Shown here one piece after another: positions 9,452-16,290 of a stretch of 58,310 nt of DNA. A model generated the notes under the pieces. That model was not told the origin of the DNA. It was given only the letters and a program-made list of their open reading frames with translations, and searched no databases. The translations under genes were made by a program, and so were the position numbers. Source of the DNA: RUG12783 sp946409545 (GTDB taxonomy: Bacteria > Bacillota_I > Bacilli_A > RF39 > UBA660); contig CAMJWT010000011.1 of assembly GCA_946409545.1 (NCBI GenBank), forward strand, positions 1 to 58,310. The letters are read 5' to 3'. Within the stretch, counting starts at the first letter, position 1, and every line of letters begins with the position of its first letter.

Positions 9452-9478
9452 AACTCTCCGAAAAAGGGGATATCTATT

Positions 9479-10201
9479 ATGGATATTGTTAATATTTATT
9501 ATGAGTGTTTAAATAAATCATATAAAGATGATAGTCTAGAACCACTTTTAAATTCAGTATATAAAATAATAAATTATTATGATTGGGAACTAACAGAGAT
9601 AATGGGTATTGAAGGTGATACTGCAATTTATCTAAAAAGAAAAAGTATTATTTTATTTACAAGAGATTTATTTTCATTAATAAAATATCTTATAAAATTT
9701 AATAATTATGAAAACTTTGATGAAATAGTTGAATTTTTATATGAAATTAATATTCAATGGAATCAATTAATTAATGCCTTAAAATCAATGTATTGTTCTG
9801 ATACTCTTGATATAGATGATTATTATCATATTTTTAGATTATTATGCAATAATTCGCATTATACTGATCTTAATAAATATGATCATTCTCTTAAAATAGC
9901 AGAGTATTTAAGAGTATATAAAGAATTTTATAATTCGGTAACAAGTAATAAAGATGAATTTTTTAAAAGAATCTTTTTTCAACAATATTCACCAATGATT
10001 ATGGGAGAATTATATAAAGCTAATGTTGAAACTATAGATTTATATAAAGCATTTGATTATTTATTAGATAATTATAAAGCTTTATCAGACTTTATTAAAA
10101 CTAATAATGATGGTAATCATCAAAAAGAACTAACTAGTTATCTTATAGAGAGAGTTCTTAATAATTATTTAAATAATAATTATCAAATTATAAAGGATTA
10201 G
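9479..10201 (+). CDS. Orphan helical protein, paralog A of a tandem pair
   Basis: I do not recognise a family. The 240-residue protein is predicted soluble and mostly helical, rich in Asn, Asp, Tyr and Lys, with no signal peptide or membrane segment. Its N-terminus (YYECLNKSYKDDSLEPLLNS) is closely matched by the next gene (YNDCLNKKYKNPDLEPLLNS), so the two are tandem paralogs. The ribosome site is AAAAAGGGGA. The next gene starts 7 nt after the stop, so they are probably one operon. Confidence 0.65.
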   Translation: MDIVNIYYECLNKSYKDDSLEPLLNSVYKIINYYDWELTEIMGIEGDTAIYLKRKSIILFTRDLFSLIKYLIKFNNYENFDEIVEFLYEINIQWNQLINALKSMYCSDTLDIDDYYHIFRLLCNNSHYTDLNKYDHSLKIAEYLRVYKEFYNSVTSNKDEFFKRIFFQQYSPMIMGELYKANVETIDLYKAFDYLLDNYKALSDFIKTNNDGNHQKELTSYLIERVLNNYLNNNYQIIKD

Positions 10202-10208
10202 TGATAAT

Positions 10209-10934
10209 ATGAATAATAATGATTATCTTAAAATTTATAATGATTGTTTAAATAAAAAATATAAAAATCCTGATTTAGAACCTTTACTTAATTCTTTGTA
10301 TATTTTAATTCAAAATGCAGAAGATTGGGTTATGAGATGTTCTTATTTCTTATGTTATCCTAATGGTCTTGATCCTATAAGATCTAAGATAATGAGGATT
10401 TATATAGCGATGATAAAAAAGATGATTAGAAAAAACAAATGCGAAGATTTTAAAAATAATATTAATCTTGCTTTTGATATTAGAATAGATGCAAGACTTA
10501 TACCGCTTTATTTTAATTTATTATTTTTTAGTGATGAATTATTTAAAAAAGAATTAAAAAAAGATCCTAACTATATTATTAGAAAAGAAAGTAATTATCG
10601 ATATATAATTAATATGTTATTAATTAATGACGGTTATTATTATCAATATAAAAATAATCGATTATTAGAAAGTGTTAGAATCGCTCTTGATTATTTAAGA
10701 GAGAACAAAACGGAATGTAATGATTATATTCCTTCCATTATTTTGTATTGTCTTATGCATGAATATTCTCAAGAAAAATATATTGAAATGTTAGAATATT
10801 CATTTAAATATTATGATCAATTAAATGATTTTATTAATATGCATGATGATTATCATCATATGGATGAATTATATGATTTAGTTCTTAAAAGAATCGATGC
10901 TAATTTTGATTTTAATAGTAGAGTAATAAAATAA
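10209..10934 (+). CDS. Orphan helical protein, paralog B of a tandem pair
   Basis: This 241-residue protein aligns at its N-terminus with the 9479 product; the rest is more diverged but has the same length and composition. No known domain is recognised, and there is no signal peptide. The ribosome site is weak (AGTGATA). Translation may be coupled to the upstream gene because only 7 nt separate them. It could be one of a lineage-specific family of small helical-repeat proteins. Confidence 0.65.
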   Translation: MNNNDYLKIYNDCLNKKYKNPDLEPLLNSLYILIQNAEDWVMRCSYFLCYPNGLDPIRSKIMRIYIAMIKKMIRKNKCEDFKNNINLAFDIRIDARLIPLYFNLLFFSDELFKKELKKDPNYIIRKESNYRYIINMLLINDGYYYQYKNNRLLESVRIALDYLRENKTECNDYIPSIILYCLMHEYSQEKYIEMLEYSFKYYDQLNDFINMHDDYHHMDELYDLVLKRIDANFDFNSRVIK

Positions 10935-10936
10935 TA

Positions 10937-10945
10937 TGTTATACT
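10937..10945 (+). promoter_or_regulatory. Extended -10 promoter of the 10965 gene
   Basis: TGTTATACT overlaps the end of the upstream stop region and lies 19 nt before the ATG, with GAGAGGA between. Confidence 0.5.
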
Positions 10946-10964
10946 ACTATTGAGAGGATTAGTT

Positions 10965-11351
10965 ATGGGAATGTTAAATGATTTTGTAAAAAAAGCCCTT
11001 ACTGGCTTAGTTAAAGATGAAGCTGAAAGAAGAGCTAATACTTTAGATAGAGAATATCTTAAAGAAAAAGAAATGATTGGAAGAGGTTTTACAATACCTA
11101 ATGAATATCAAAACTTTCCAGTATTTGATGGAGCTATTATTGATTTAACAACAAAAAAAACTGATAAATATGAAAGATGTACAATGAAGTATCATAATTT
11201 ATCAGAAGATTTAGTTAATAATTATCGAAATAAAATAATTAATAATGGATATGAACAAGCAACTAGTGTTCGTTATGAAAAAGGTAATACCTATATTATT
11301 ATTGATAATAATGATGATGTTTTAACGCTTATTTATCATATCAAATTTTAA
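10965..11351 (+). CDS. Small orphan protein
   Basis: This 128-residue protein has an amphipathic N-terminal helix (FVKKALTGLVKDEAERRAN) followed by a mixed alpha/beta region ending in TYIIIDNNDDVLTLIYHI. I do not recognise a family. I chose the ATG at 10965 because GAGAGGA sits at proper distance; a TTG at 10950 would put the ribosome site inside the gene. Its last 30 bp overlap the 3' end of the convergent reverse transcriptase gene, so no terminator separates the two transcripts. Confidence 0.6.
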   Translation: MGMLNDFVKKALTGLVKDEAERRANTLDREYLKEKEMIGRGFTIPNEYQNFPVFDGAIIDLTTKKTDKYERCTMKYHNLSEDLVNNYRNKIINNGYEQATSVRYEKGNTYIIIDNNDDVLTLIYHIKF

Positions 11352-12527
11352 TTTATAAAATTCATGAACTAATGATTTATAATTACATTCTTTAAGTAAA
11401 TGATAAGGAACTACTTTGTAGTTCTTTTTATTATGTTTACCAGTTACCATATATCTTATTTGATCTTGATAATATTTATCAATTATTTTTAAACTATCAG
11501 TTGTATTAATAATTGGAAAAAACCAATATTTCCATGATAATTCAGAATTATCATTACCATAAAACTTTTTATTATATTTTCGATTCATGGCTTTAATTGT
11601 ACCAATTGTATCTGCTTTATGTTTATTTTTCCATCTATTAAGACCTCTTGCCGTTCTTCTTATTTTACCTTTAATTTTATATAAAGTATTTTTAGATATA
11701 TCAATTTTATTTTCTTTAAAAGAGAATCCTAAGAATTCAAAAGAATCTCCTGGATTATAAAAATATTCTTTATCTTTATTGATCGTTAATTGATATTTAT
11801 TAAGTAGTGCATATAAAGTACTTTGATATTTTATTAATTCTTCTTTAGTATTAGAAAATATTATAATATCATCAGCATATCTTATATAGAAAACATTATT
11901 ATTCCAGAAATAATTATCGATTTCTTTTAAATAGTAATTAGCAAGAAAAGCGGATATTGGACTTCCAGCAATAACACCCATATCTTCATTAATTAATTCG
12001 TTATTATAGATACATTTATTATTTAATAATGACTTTATTAGATTAAATAAATCTTTATCAATATCATTAATTAAATTATTAAGTAAGATATTAATATTAA
12101 TACTATTAAAGTAGTTTTTAATATCAACTTTATATCCATACATCTTTTTTATATTTTTTGTATAAATTAAACTTTTAATAGCGTTATGAACACTTATTTG
12201 TTTTCTAAATGAATAAAGATTTTTATTAAATAAATAATCATAATCATATAATAAGTATGCAATAAACTTTAATATTTCTAGTTCATCTTCTTGATATGTA
12301 TATACAATTCTTTTTTTATTACCATAATTCTTGTTTATTAAATGTTTTATGGGATAAGAGAAAGTATAATTATTATTAACGATTTTATTTGTTATATCTA
12401 AATATTTTTTATTAAGAATAAAATCTTTTGTTCTTTCTTTTTCTTTTTTAGTAATAAAATCTTTCTCTTGTTTATTATTTAAATATTTAAGCCATAAATT
12501 ATCATTAGTTAATTTATCTTTAAACAT
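11322..12527 (-). CDS. Stand-alone reverse transcriptase of unassigned class
   Basis: This 401-residue protein has the RT fingers and palm in order: fingers region near 57-120, YKVDIKNYFNSI with the first catalytic Asp (D135), GVIAGSPISAFLANYYL (~184-200), the active site YIRYADDIIIF (DD at 219-220), then FEFLGFSF (~263). A basic thumb-like part and a C-terminal domain of about 110 residues follow, with GKHNKKNYKVVPYHLL and SLVHEFYKLK. No maturase HNH endonuclease, nitrilase or protease domain is present. Motif 4 reads AGxxxSA, neither the group II intron QGxxxSP nor the DGR [ILV]GxxxSQ. There is no NAxxH retron motif; a VTG at 361 lies too far C-terminal. GGTGAT precedes the ATG. It is transcribed with the structured RNA at 12541-12668. 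Confidence 0.9.
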   Translation of the reverse strand: MFKDKLTNDNLWLKYLNNKQEKDFITKKEKERTKDFILNKKYLDITNKIVNNNYTFSYPIKHLINKNYGNKKRIVYTYQEDELEILKFIAYLLYDYDYLFNKNLYSFRKQISVHNAIKSLIYTKNIKKMYGYKVDIKNYFNSININILLNNLINDIDKDLFNLIKSLLNNKCIYNNELINEDMGVIAGSPISAFLANYYLKEIDNYFWNNNVFYIRYADDIIIFSNTKEELIKYQSTLYALLNKYQLTINKDKEYFYNPGDSFEFLGFSFKENKIDISKNTLYKIKGKIRRTARGLNRWKNKHKADTIGTIKAMNRKYNKKFYGNDNSELSWKYWFFPIINTTDSLKIIDKYYQDQIRYMVTGKHNKKNYKVVPYHLLKECNYKSLVHEFYKLKFDMINKR

Positions 12528-12540
12528 ATTATCACCTTAA

Positions 12541-12668
12541 AGGAAGGAAAAAGATTGATATTCGATAAAATCGAAATAGACAAGACTATATATATTAAAG
12601 TTATCTACAAAACTATTTATATAATATACTGAGTCCCATTGTAGATACAGTTTCCTGTGTTCCTTCCA
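12541..12668 (-). ncRNA. Structured RNA leader of the reverse transcriptase gene
   Basis: Read on the minus strand, the predicted transcript starts near 12667 with GGAAGGAA. That sequence pairs perfectly with TTCCTTCC at its 3' end (12542-12549 with 12660-12667). Inside are a hairpin ACAG-GAAA-CTGT with a GNRA tetraloop (12645-12656), a 9-bp stem TATCTACAA/TTGTAGATA (12602-12610 with 12639-12647) enclosing a 28-nt loop, and a hairpin TTCGAT-AAA-ATCGAA (12561-12575). The RT ribosome site GGTGAT follows 3-4 nt beyond the closing stem. A short RNA closed by terminal inverted repeats, 5' of an RT and co-directional with it, is the arrangement of retron msr-msd and DRT-type ncRNAs. The function here is inferred. 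Confidence 0.6.
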
Positions 12669-12673
12669 AATGT

Positions 12674-12682
12674 ATTATAACA
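12674..12682 (-). promoter_or_regulatory. Extended -10 promoter for the RT RNA and RT gene
   Basis: On the minus strand TGTTATAAT ends at 12674. The expected start site, about 7 nt further, coincides with the first base of the GGAAGGAA repeat. No -35 match is seen at 17-bp spacing. Confidence 0.6.
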
Positions 12683-12706
12683 ATAAATATTTATAGATTC
12701 TATAGT

Positions 12707-12735
12707 TTGACTAAAGATATTAGTTAGAATATAAT
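12707..12735 (+). promoter_or_regulatory. Sigma-A type promoter of the 12758 gene
   Basis: TTGACT at 12707-12712, exact 17-bp spacer, TATAAT at 12730-12735. It is divergent from the RT promoter about 30 bp away. Confidence 0.75.
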
Positions 12736-12757
12736 ATATGATTTGTTAGGGGATAAT

Positions 12758-13570
12758 ATGAAAGTAAATAAACAAGCTTTAAATAAAAAATTAGATAGTA
12801 ATGGTATTATGTTATCTCGGGAAGTACTTGATGATGTAATTGATATTTATCACTATGTAATTGATTTTGTTTCAGAAGTAGAAGGTATTAATAGTGATAA
12901 TCGTTTTAATTTTATTTATTCTTCAACAAATGATGATGTTATTTACTTTAATATTTTTAAATCTTTAATTATTATTAGAGAAAAAGATTTATTAAAGTAT
13001 TTAGATTATTCATTATTAATTTACAGTTCAGGTTTTACTTTTAATTTTACTTTTGGATCTTTATGTGATTATTTAACTAAAATAATTAAAGATTATAATC
13101 GCTTAGGAGAAAATTTTAAATATTATTTTTATGATAATAATCCTCATGTAATAGAAGATGTTATTGAATATCGATTTGATGAAATAATTAGTTCTGAATA
13201 TATTGATAATGACTATAAAGATGTTATTGAAATGTTTGGTAGTATTTATGATAAATTTACAGAGAATCTTGAAGAATTAAATCGAATTTATCAAGATGAT
13301 GAAAATAGTGATGGTGCTATTTATTTCAATGATTTTATAAAAGCCATTTTTCATTATTTTATCGATAAAAACATTTTAAGTGATGATCGAGATAGAGCCT
13401 ATCTATTCTTAAAACATATTTATGATGATCTTTTTGGTACCATTGATAGATTAAATTTAGTAGGTTTAGATTGGGATAATCCATCTGATTATAACAGCGT
13501 TGCTAATATTTTTAATTATATAGATATTCTATATAATAATTTTGATAAGAAAGTTAAAGTAATTAAATAA
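12758..13570 (+). CDS. Orphan acidic helical protein divergent from the RT locus
   Basis: This 270-residue protein is acidic, helical and Asp/Asn/Tyr-rich, with no membrane segment and no domain that I recognise. I chose the ATG at 12758 because TAGGGGAT lies upstream at normal distance; the TTG at 12743 precedes that site. It has a strong promoter divergent from the RT promoter. A link to the RT is possible from position only. Its composition and size resemble the other orphan proteins in the window (9479, 10209, 35211, 54512), so it may be ordinary lineage-specific content. Confidence 0.6.
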   Translation: MKVNKQALNKKLDSNGIMLSREVLDDVIDIYHYVIDFVSEVEGINSDNRFNFIYSSTNDDVIYFNIFKSLIIIREKDLLKYLDYSLLIYSSGFTFNFTFGSLCDYLTKIIKDYNRLGENFKYYFYDNNPHVIEDVIEYRFDEIISSEYIDNDYKDVIEMFGSIYDKFTENLEELNRIYQDDENSDGAIYFNDFIKAIFHYFIDKNILSDDRDRAYLFLKHIYDDLFGTIDRLNLVGLDWDNPSDYNSVANIFNYIDILYNNFDKKVKVIK

Positions 13571-13592
13571 ATGTCAATTACTTTTTCTTTTT
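13556..13592 (+). terminator. Intrinsic terminator overlapping the stop
   Basis: AAAGTAATT (13556-13564) pairs with AATTACTTT (13576-13584), followed by a T-rich run. The stop codon lies in the loop. Confidence 0.7.
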
Positions 13593-13632
13593 TTTATTAA
13601 TTATATTATAATAGTAAGTTATCAGGTGACTT

Positions 13633-14667
13633 ATGATAAATAATGAAGAGTTAAGAAAAGAACTAGAGGAATTTAGAAAAGAAACAGAAAACTTAAAAAA
13701 GGTTTTAGAAAGAAAAATTAAATCTTGTGATCGTGTAGTTATTATTCCTCATAATTTTGCTGATATGGATGCCATTGGTAGTGCTATTGGTCTATCTTTA
13801 ATTGCAACCCATTTTAATAAACCATATACTATTATTGATAATGATCCATCTCATTTAATCGAAGCTGGTGTTAAGAAAATAATTAATGAGTGTGATGGCA
13901 AGTATGAAATAATAACTAAAGATAAATATATGAAAAAAAGAGGTAATAGAGAATTATATATTCTAACGGATGTTAATAAAACAGATTTAATATGTGTAAA
14001 AGATATACTACCTTCTGAAGATCATATTGTTATTATTGATCATCATGAACCAGATGATACAACGGTTAAAGCAACGCAAAAATTTATTAATCCTAAAAGA
14101 AGTAGTGCTAGTGAAATGGTTACAGATTTATTAAAAACAATGGAAATTGATATACCTAGTGATGTTGCTACATATTTATATTCAGGTATTTTCTTAGATA
14201 CTGTAAGATTATCTAAGCCAAAGAGTCGACTTGCTTTACATATTGCTGCTGATTTAAAAGATTATGGAGCTGATACCAATCGTGTAAATGATTATTTTAA
14301 AGAAGATTTAGAAAGTTATTTAAAAGTTCATGAATCTATTAAAAATATTAAAATCCATAGTTGTATGCTTGCTATTATTAAAACTAATGAGGATATTGTA
14401 TATACTAAAGAAGAATTATCAAAAATTGCTGATGAAGCAATGGTCCTTGGAGCTGACGCATCGTTTGCTATTGGTGTAAGAAATGATAATACAATTGGTA
14501 TTTCTGCAAGATCAACAGGAAATATCGATATTAATGCTATTATGGAAAAATTTGGTGGTGGAGGCCATGATACTTCAGGTGCAGCTACAATCACTGATTC
14601 AACTATTGAAGAAGTTTATAACAAATTAGAAAAGGTGTTAAAACCATCTTATTATAAGGAGAGATAA
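13633..14667 (+). CDS. DHH-DHHA1 phosphoesterase, GdpP-C-terminal/Pde2-like
   Basis: This 344-residue protein starts with a charged coiled-coil-like segment (~1-30). A DHH domain follows: HNFADMDAIGSAIGL, TDVNKTD and IIDHHEPD give the metal ligands. SASEMVTDLL and YSGIFLDTVRLSKPKSR resemble the DHH domain of GdpP more than NrnA. The C-terminal DHHA1 domain ends with FGGGGHDTSGAAT. GdpP itself has membrane, PAS and degenerate GGDEF parts that are absent here. So this is a soluble enzyme, likely hydrolysing c-di-AMP, pApA or short oligonucleotides. It is probably co-transcribed with the next gene (2 nt apart). A TATAAT lies near 13605. Confidence 0.8.
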   Translation: MINNEELRKELEEFRKETENLKKVLERKIKSCDRVVIIPHNFADMDAIGSAIGLSLIATHFNKPYTIIDNDPSHLIEAGVKKIINECDGKYEIITKDKYMKKRGNRELYILTDVNKTDLICVKDILPSEDHIVIIDHHEPDDTTVKATQKFINPKRSSASEMVTDLLKTMEIDIPSDVATYLYSGIFLDTVRLSKPKSRLALHIAADLKDYGADTNRVNDYFKEDLESYLKVHESIKNIKIHSCMLAIIKTNEDIVYTKEELSKIADEAMVLGADASFAIGVRNDNTIGISARSTGNIDINAIMEKFGGGGHDTSGAATITDSTIEEVYNKLEKVLKPSYYKER

Positions 14668-14669
14668 TA

Positions 14670-15314
14670 ATGAAAAAAGGTAGTGCTAAATTAAAAGAAA
14701 AATATGAATATGTATCCCATGCTAAATTAACTCTGAATGAAGCAACTAAAGTTCTTGAGATGGAAGGTAATGGTTTAAGAAAAGAAGATGTTGCTTTTAC
14801 TTATCTTGCTATTAAAACAATTAAAGGGTTAATTGATAAAGGGTATGATATTAATGCTATTTCCCCAATATTTTTAAATAAAATAAGTAATTTAACAATT
14901 GATCAAGCAACAGATTTGATTAACATTATGTTTTTTAAAGAAGATTTAGGTATGAATGATTGTTATATGGCTATTAGAACTTTTTATGATTTCTTTGAAG
15001 AAGAAAATATTGATTATCAAGACGAAAGATTGAATACAATTCATGATTATATAACTACTACTAGTGATGATATATTAGATGACTCATTATTAATTATGAC
15101 GTATAAAACAATTCTTATAGTTGATATTAATTTACTTGCTAAAAATGATGATAATAAATTCTTTGATTATTTATCAAGAGTTGATTATCAAATGTTACAA
15201 AAGTTTTTTGAAGATAATAGAATTAGTTATGATCCTTCTTTTAATAAAAACTTATTTAAATTACAATTATCATATATAAAAGAATATTTACATGAAAAAG
15301 TTAAAATAAAATAG
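14670..15314 (+). CDS. Orphan helical protein co-transcribed with the DHH phosphoesterase
   Basis: This 214-residue protein begins with a Lys-rich stretch (KKGSAKLKEKYEYVSHAKLT) and is otherwise helical and acidic. No family is recognised. The start follows AAGGAGAGATAATA immediately after the upstream stop, so expression with the phosphoesterase is very likely. No membrane segment or signal peptide is present. A terminator overlaps the stop. Confidence 0.6.
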   Translation: MKKGSAKLKEKYEYVSHAKLTLNEATKVLEMEGNGLRKEDVAFTYLAIKTIKGLIDKGYDINAISPIFLNKISNLTIDQATDLINIMFFKEDLGMNDCYMAIRTFYDFFEEENIDYQDERLNTIHDYITTTSDDILDDSLLIMTYKTILIVDINLLAKNDDNKFFDYLSRVDYQMLQKFFEDNRISYDPSFNKNLFKLQLSYIKEYLHEKVKIK

Positions 15315-15334
15315 AGATTATTCTCTATTTTTTT
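15309..15334 (+). terminator. Intrinsic terminator
   Basis: AAATAGAGA-TTAT-TCTCTATTT is a perfect 9-bp stem extended by a T-run. The TAG stop lies in the stem. Confidence 0.85.
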
Positions 15335-15352
15335 ATATATTTGTCATAATAA

Positions 15353-15361
15353 TGATATAAT
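15353..15361 (+). promoter_or_regulatory. Extended -10 promoter of the WXG100/effector operon
   Basis: TGATATAAT lies 16 nt before the first WXG100-like start codon. Confidence 0.6.
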
Positions 15362-15377
15362 GATAATAGGTGATAAT

Positions 15378-15692
15378 ATGAGGTATTTAGTAAAAGTAGG
15401 TACCCTAAAACAAAAGGTAGATTACTTAGAAGAACAGTTAAAGAATATTGATGATCAAATAACTGAACTTAGAAAAGCTAGACTGGAACTAAAATGGGAA
15501 GGTGAAGCTGCGGATACTTTTAATGAAATATATGATAATTATATAGATGAATTAATGGATATGGAAAGAAAAATCTTGTCATATATTAAATTTTTAACGT
15601 CTTATTATGATAAATATGGAAGTGAATACAATCTTCTTCGAAAAAAGTTTTCTAATCTTATTAATATGGAGGTTTCTTATGACCAAAATTAA
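15378..15692 (+). CDS. WXG100-family (ESAT-6-like) small secreted protein
   Basis: This 104-residue protein is two helices around a W-x-G turn: LKWEGEAADTFNEIYDNY sits at about residues 37-54. Size and layout match WXG100 proteins, which are exported by type VII (Ess/Yuk) systems as helical hairpin dimers. The start is the ATG at 15378, preceded by AGGTGAT in the genome's common pattern; an ATG at 15360 overlaps the -10. The next gene begins 14 bp inside this one. No EssC/YukB ATPase is in the window, so the secretion machinery must lie elsewhere. Confidence 0.75.
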   Translation: MRYLVKVGTLKQKVDYLEEQLKNIDDQITELRKARLELKWEGEAADTFNEIYDNYIDELMDMERKILSYIKFLTSYYDKYGSEYNLLRKKFSNLINMEVSYDQN

Positions 15693-15981
15693 TTATAATG
15701 AAGATAATTTTAAAAACATTCGTGAAAGAGTAGAAGAATGTAATAAAGAAATAATTGATTCTTTAACTAATATTTATAAAGAAGTATCAGATATTGAAAC
15801 AATTTTAAATACTCCTAAATCCAAAGATATAATTCCTTTATATAATGATTATATTGAAAATCGTATTGATTACTTTAATGAAAAAAATAATGATTATAAA
15901 AATAGTTTTTATTACATTATAAATAGTTATGAAACTTATTATAATGATGTAAAAAAGATGATGGGGGAAAATGATGACTAG
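15679..15981 (+). CDS. Small helical protein of the WXG100 locus
   Basis: This 100-residue protein is all-helical and acidic without a clear W-x-G. The ATG at 15679 follows GGAGG and overlaps the end of the WXG100-like gene. Its position and size resemble the small partner proteins encoded just upstream of LXG type VII effectors. No sequence family can be assigned by eye. Overlap with the preceding and following genes indicates coupled translation. Confidence 0.65.
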   Translation: MTKINYNEDNFKNIRERVEECNKEIIDSLTNIYKEVSDIETILNTPKSKDIIPLYNDYIENRIDYFNEKNNDYKNSFYYIINSYETYYNDVKKMMGENDD

Positions 15982-16285
15982 TCAAGAATTAAAAAATGAT
16001 AAACAAACATTTATTGGTAATGTTGATAAGTTTATTGAAGAGTATCAAGAGGCTCTATCTAAAGTAAAATCATTAGATAGTACATTTTCTAATTGTGAAG
16101 ATACTATTTTAAAAAATGAAATGCTTAGTAATAATAAAGTTCTTGCTGCTAACATAACAAATATTATTAATAATGTTTTAAGTGAAAAAGCATCTATTGT
16201 TGCAAGAATCGATGAAGAGATTAAAAGACTTCAAGAACAAGAATATGAACTTCTTAAAAAGAAGGAAAGTGTTGAAAAGGAGTAA
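15974..16285 (+). CDS. Small coiled-coil protein of the WXG100 locus
   Basis: This 103-residue helical protein ends in a heptad-like coiled coil (DEEIKRLQEQEYELLKKKES). The ATG at 15974 is at better distance from GGGGG than the ATG at 15971. It overlaps the 3' end of the previous gene by 8 bp. Two or three such small helical proteins before a larger protein are typical of type VII cargo operons, where they act as targeting partners or chaperones. This assignment is by context. Confidence 0.65.
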   Translation: MTSQELKNDKQTFIGNVDKFIEEYQEALSKVKSLDSTFSNCEDTILKNEMLSNNKVLAANITNIINNVLSEKASIVARIDEEIKRLQEQEYELLKKKESVEKE

Positions 16286-16290
16286 AGCTT

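Noticed and set aside
11322..12668. Diversity-generating retroelement
   Set aside because: Motif 4 lacks the DGR form, no Avd-like gene is adjacent, and I found no near-repeat of the leader that could be a template/variable pair.
11322..12668. Canonical retron or group II intron
   Set aside because: No NAxxH motif, and VTG lies C-terminal to FLGF rather than in the retron Y region. No maturase X/HNH domains and no domain V-like RNA downstream. The terminal inverted repeats keep a retron-like RNA possible, so it is reported as unassigned.
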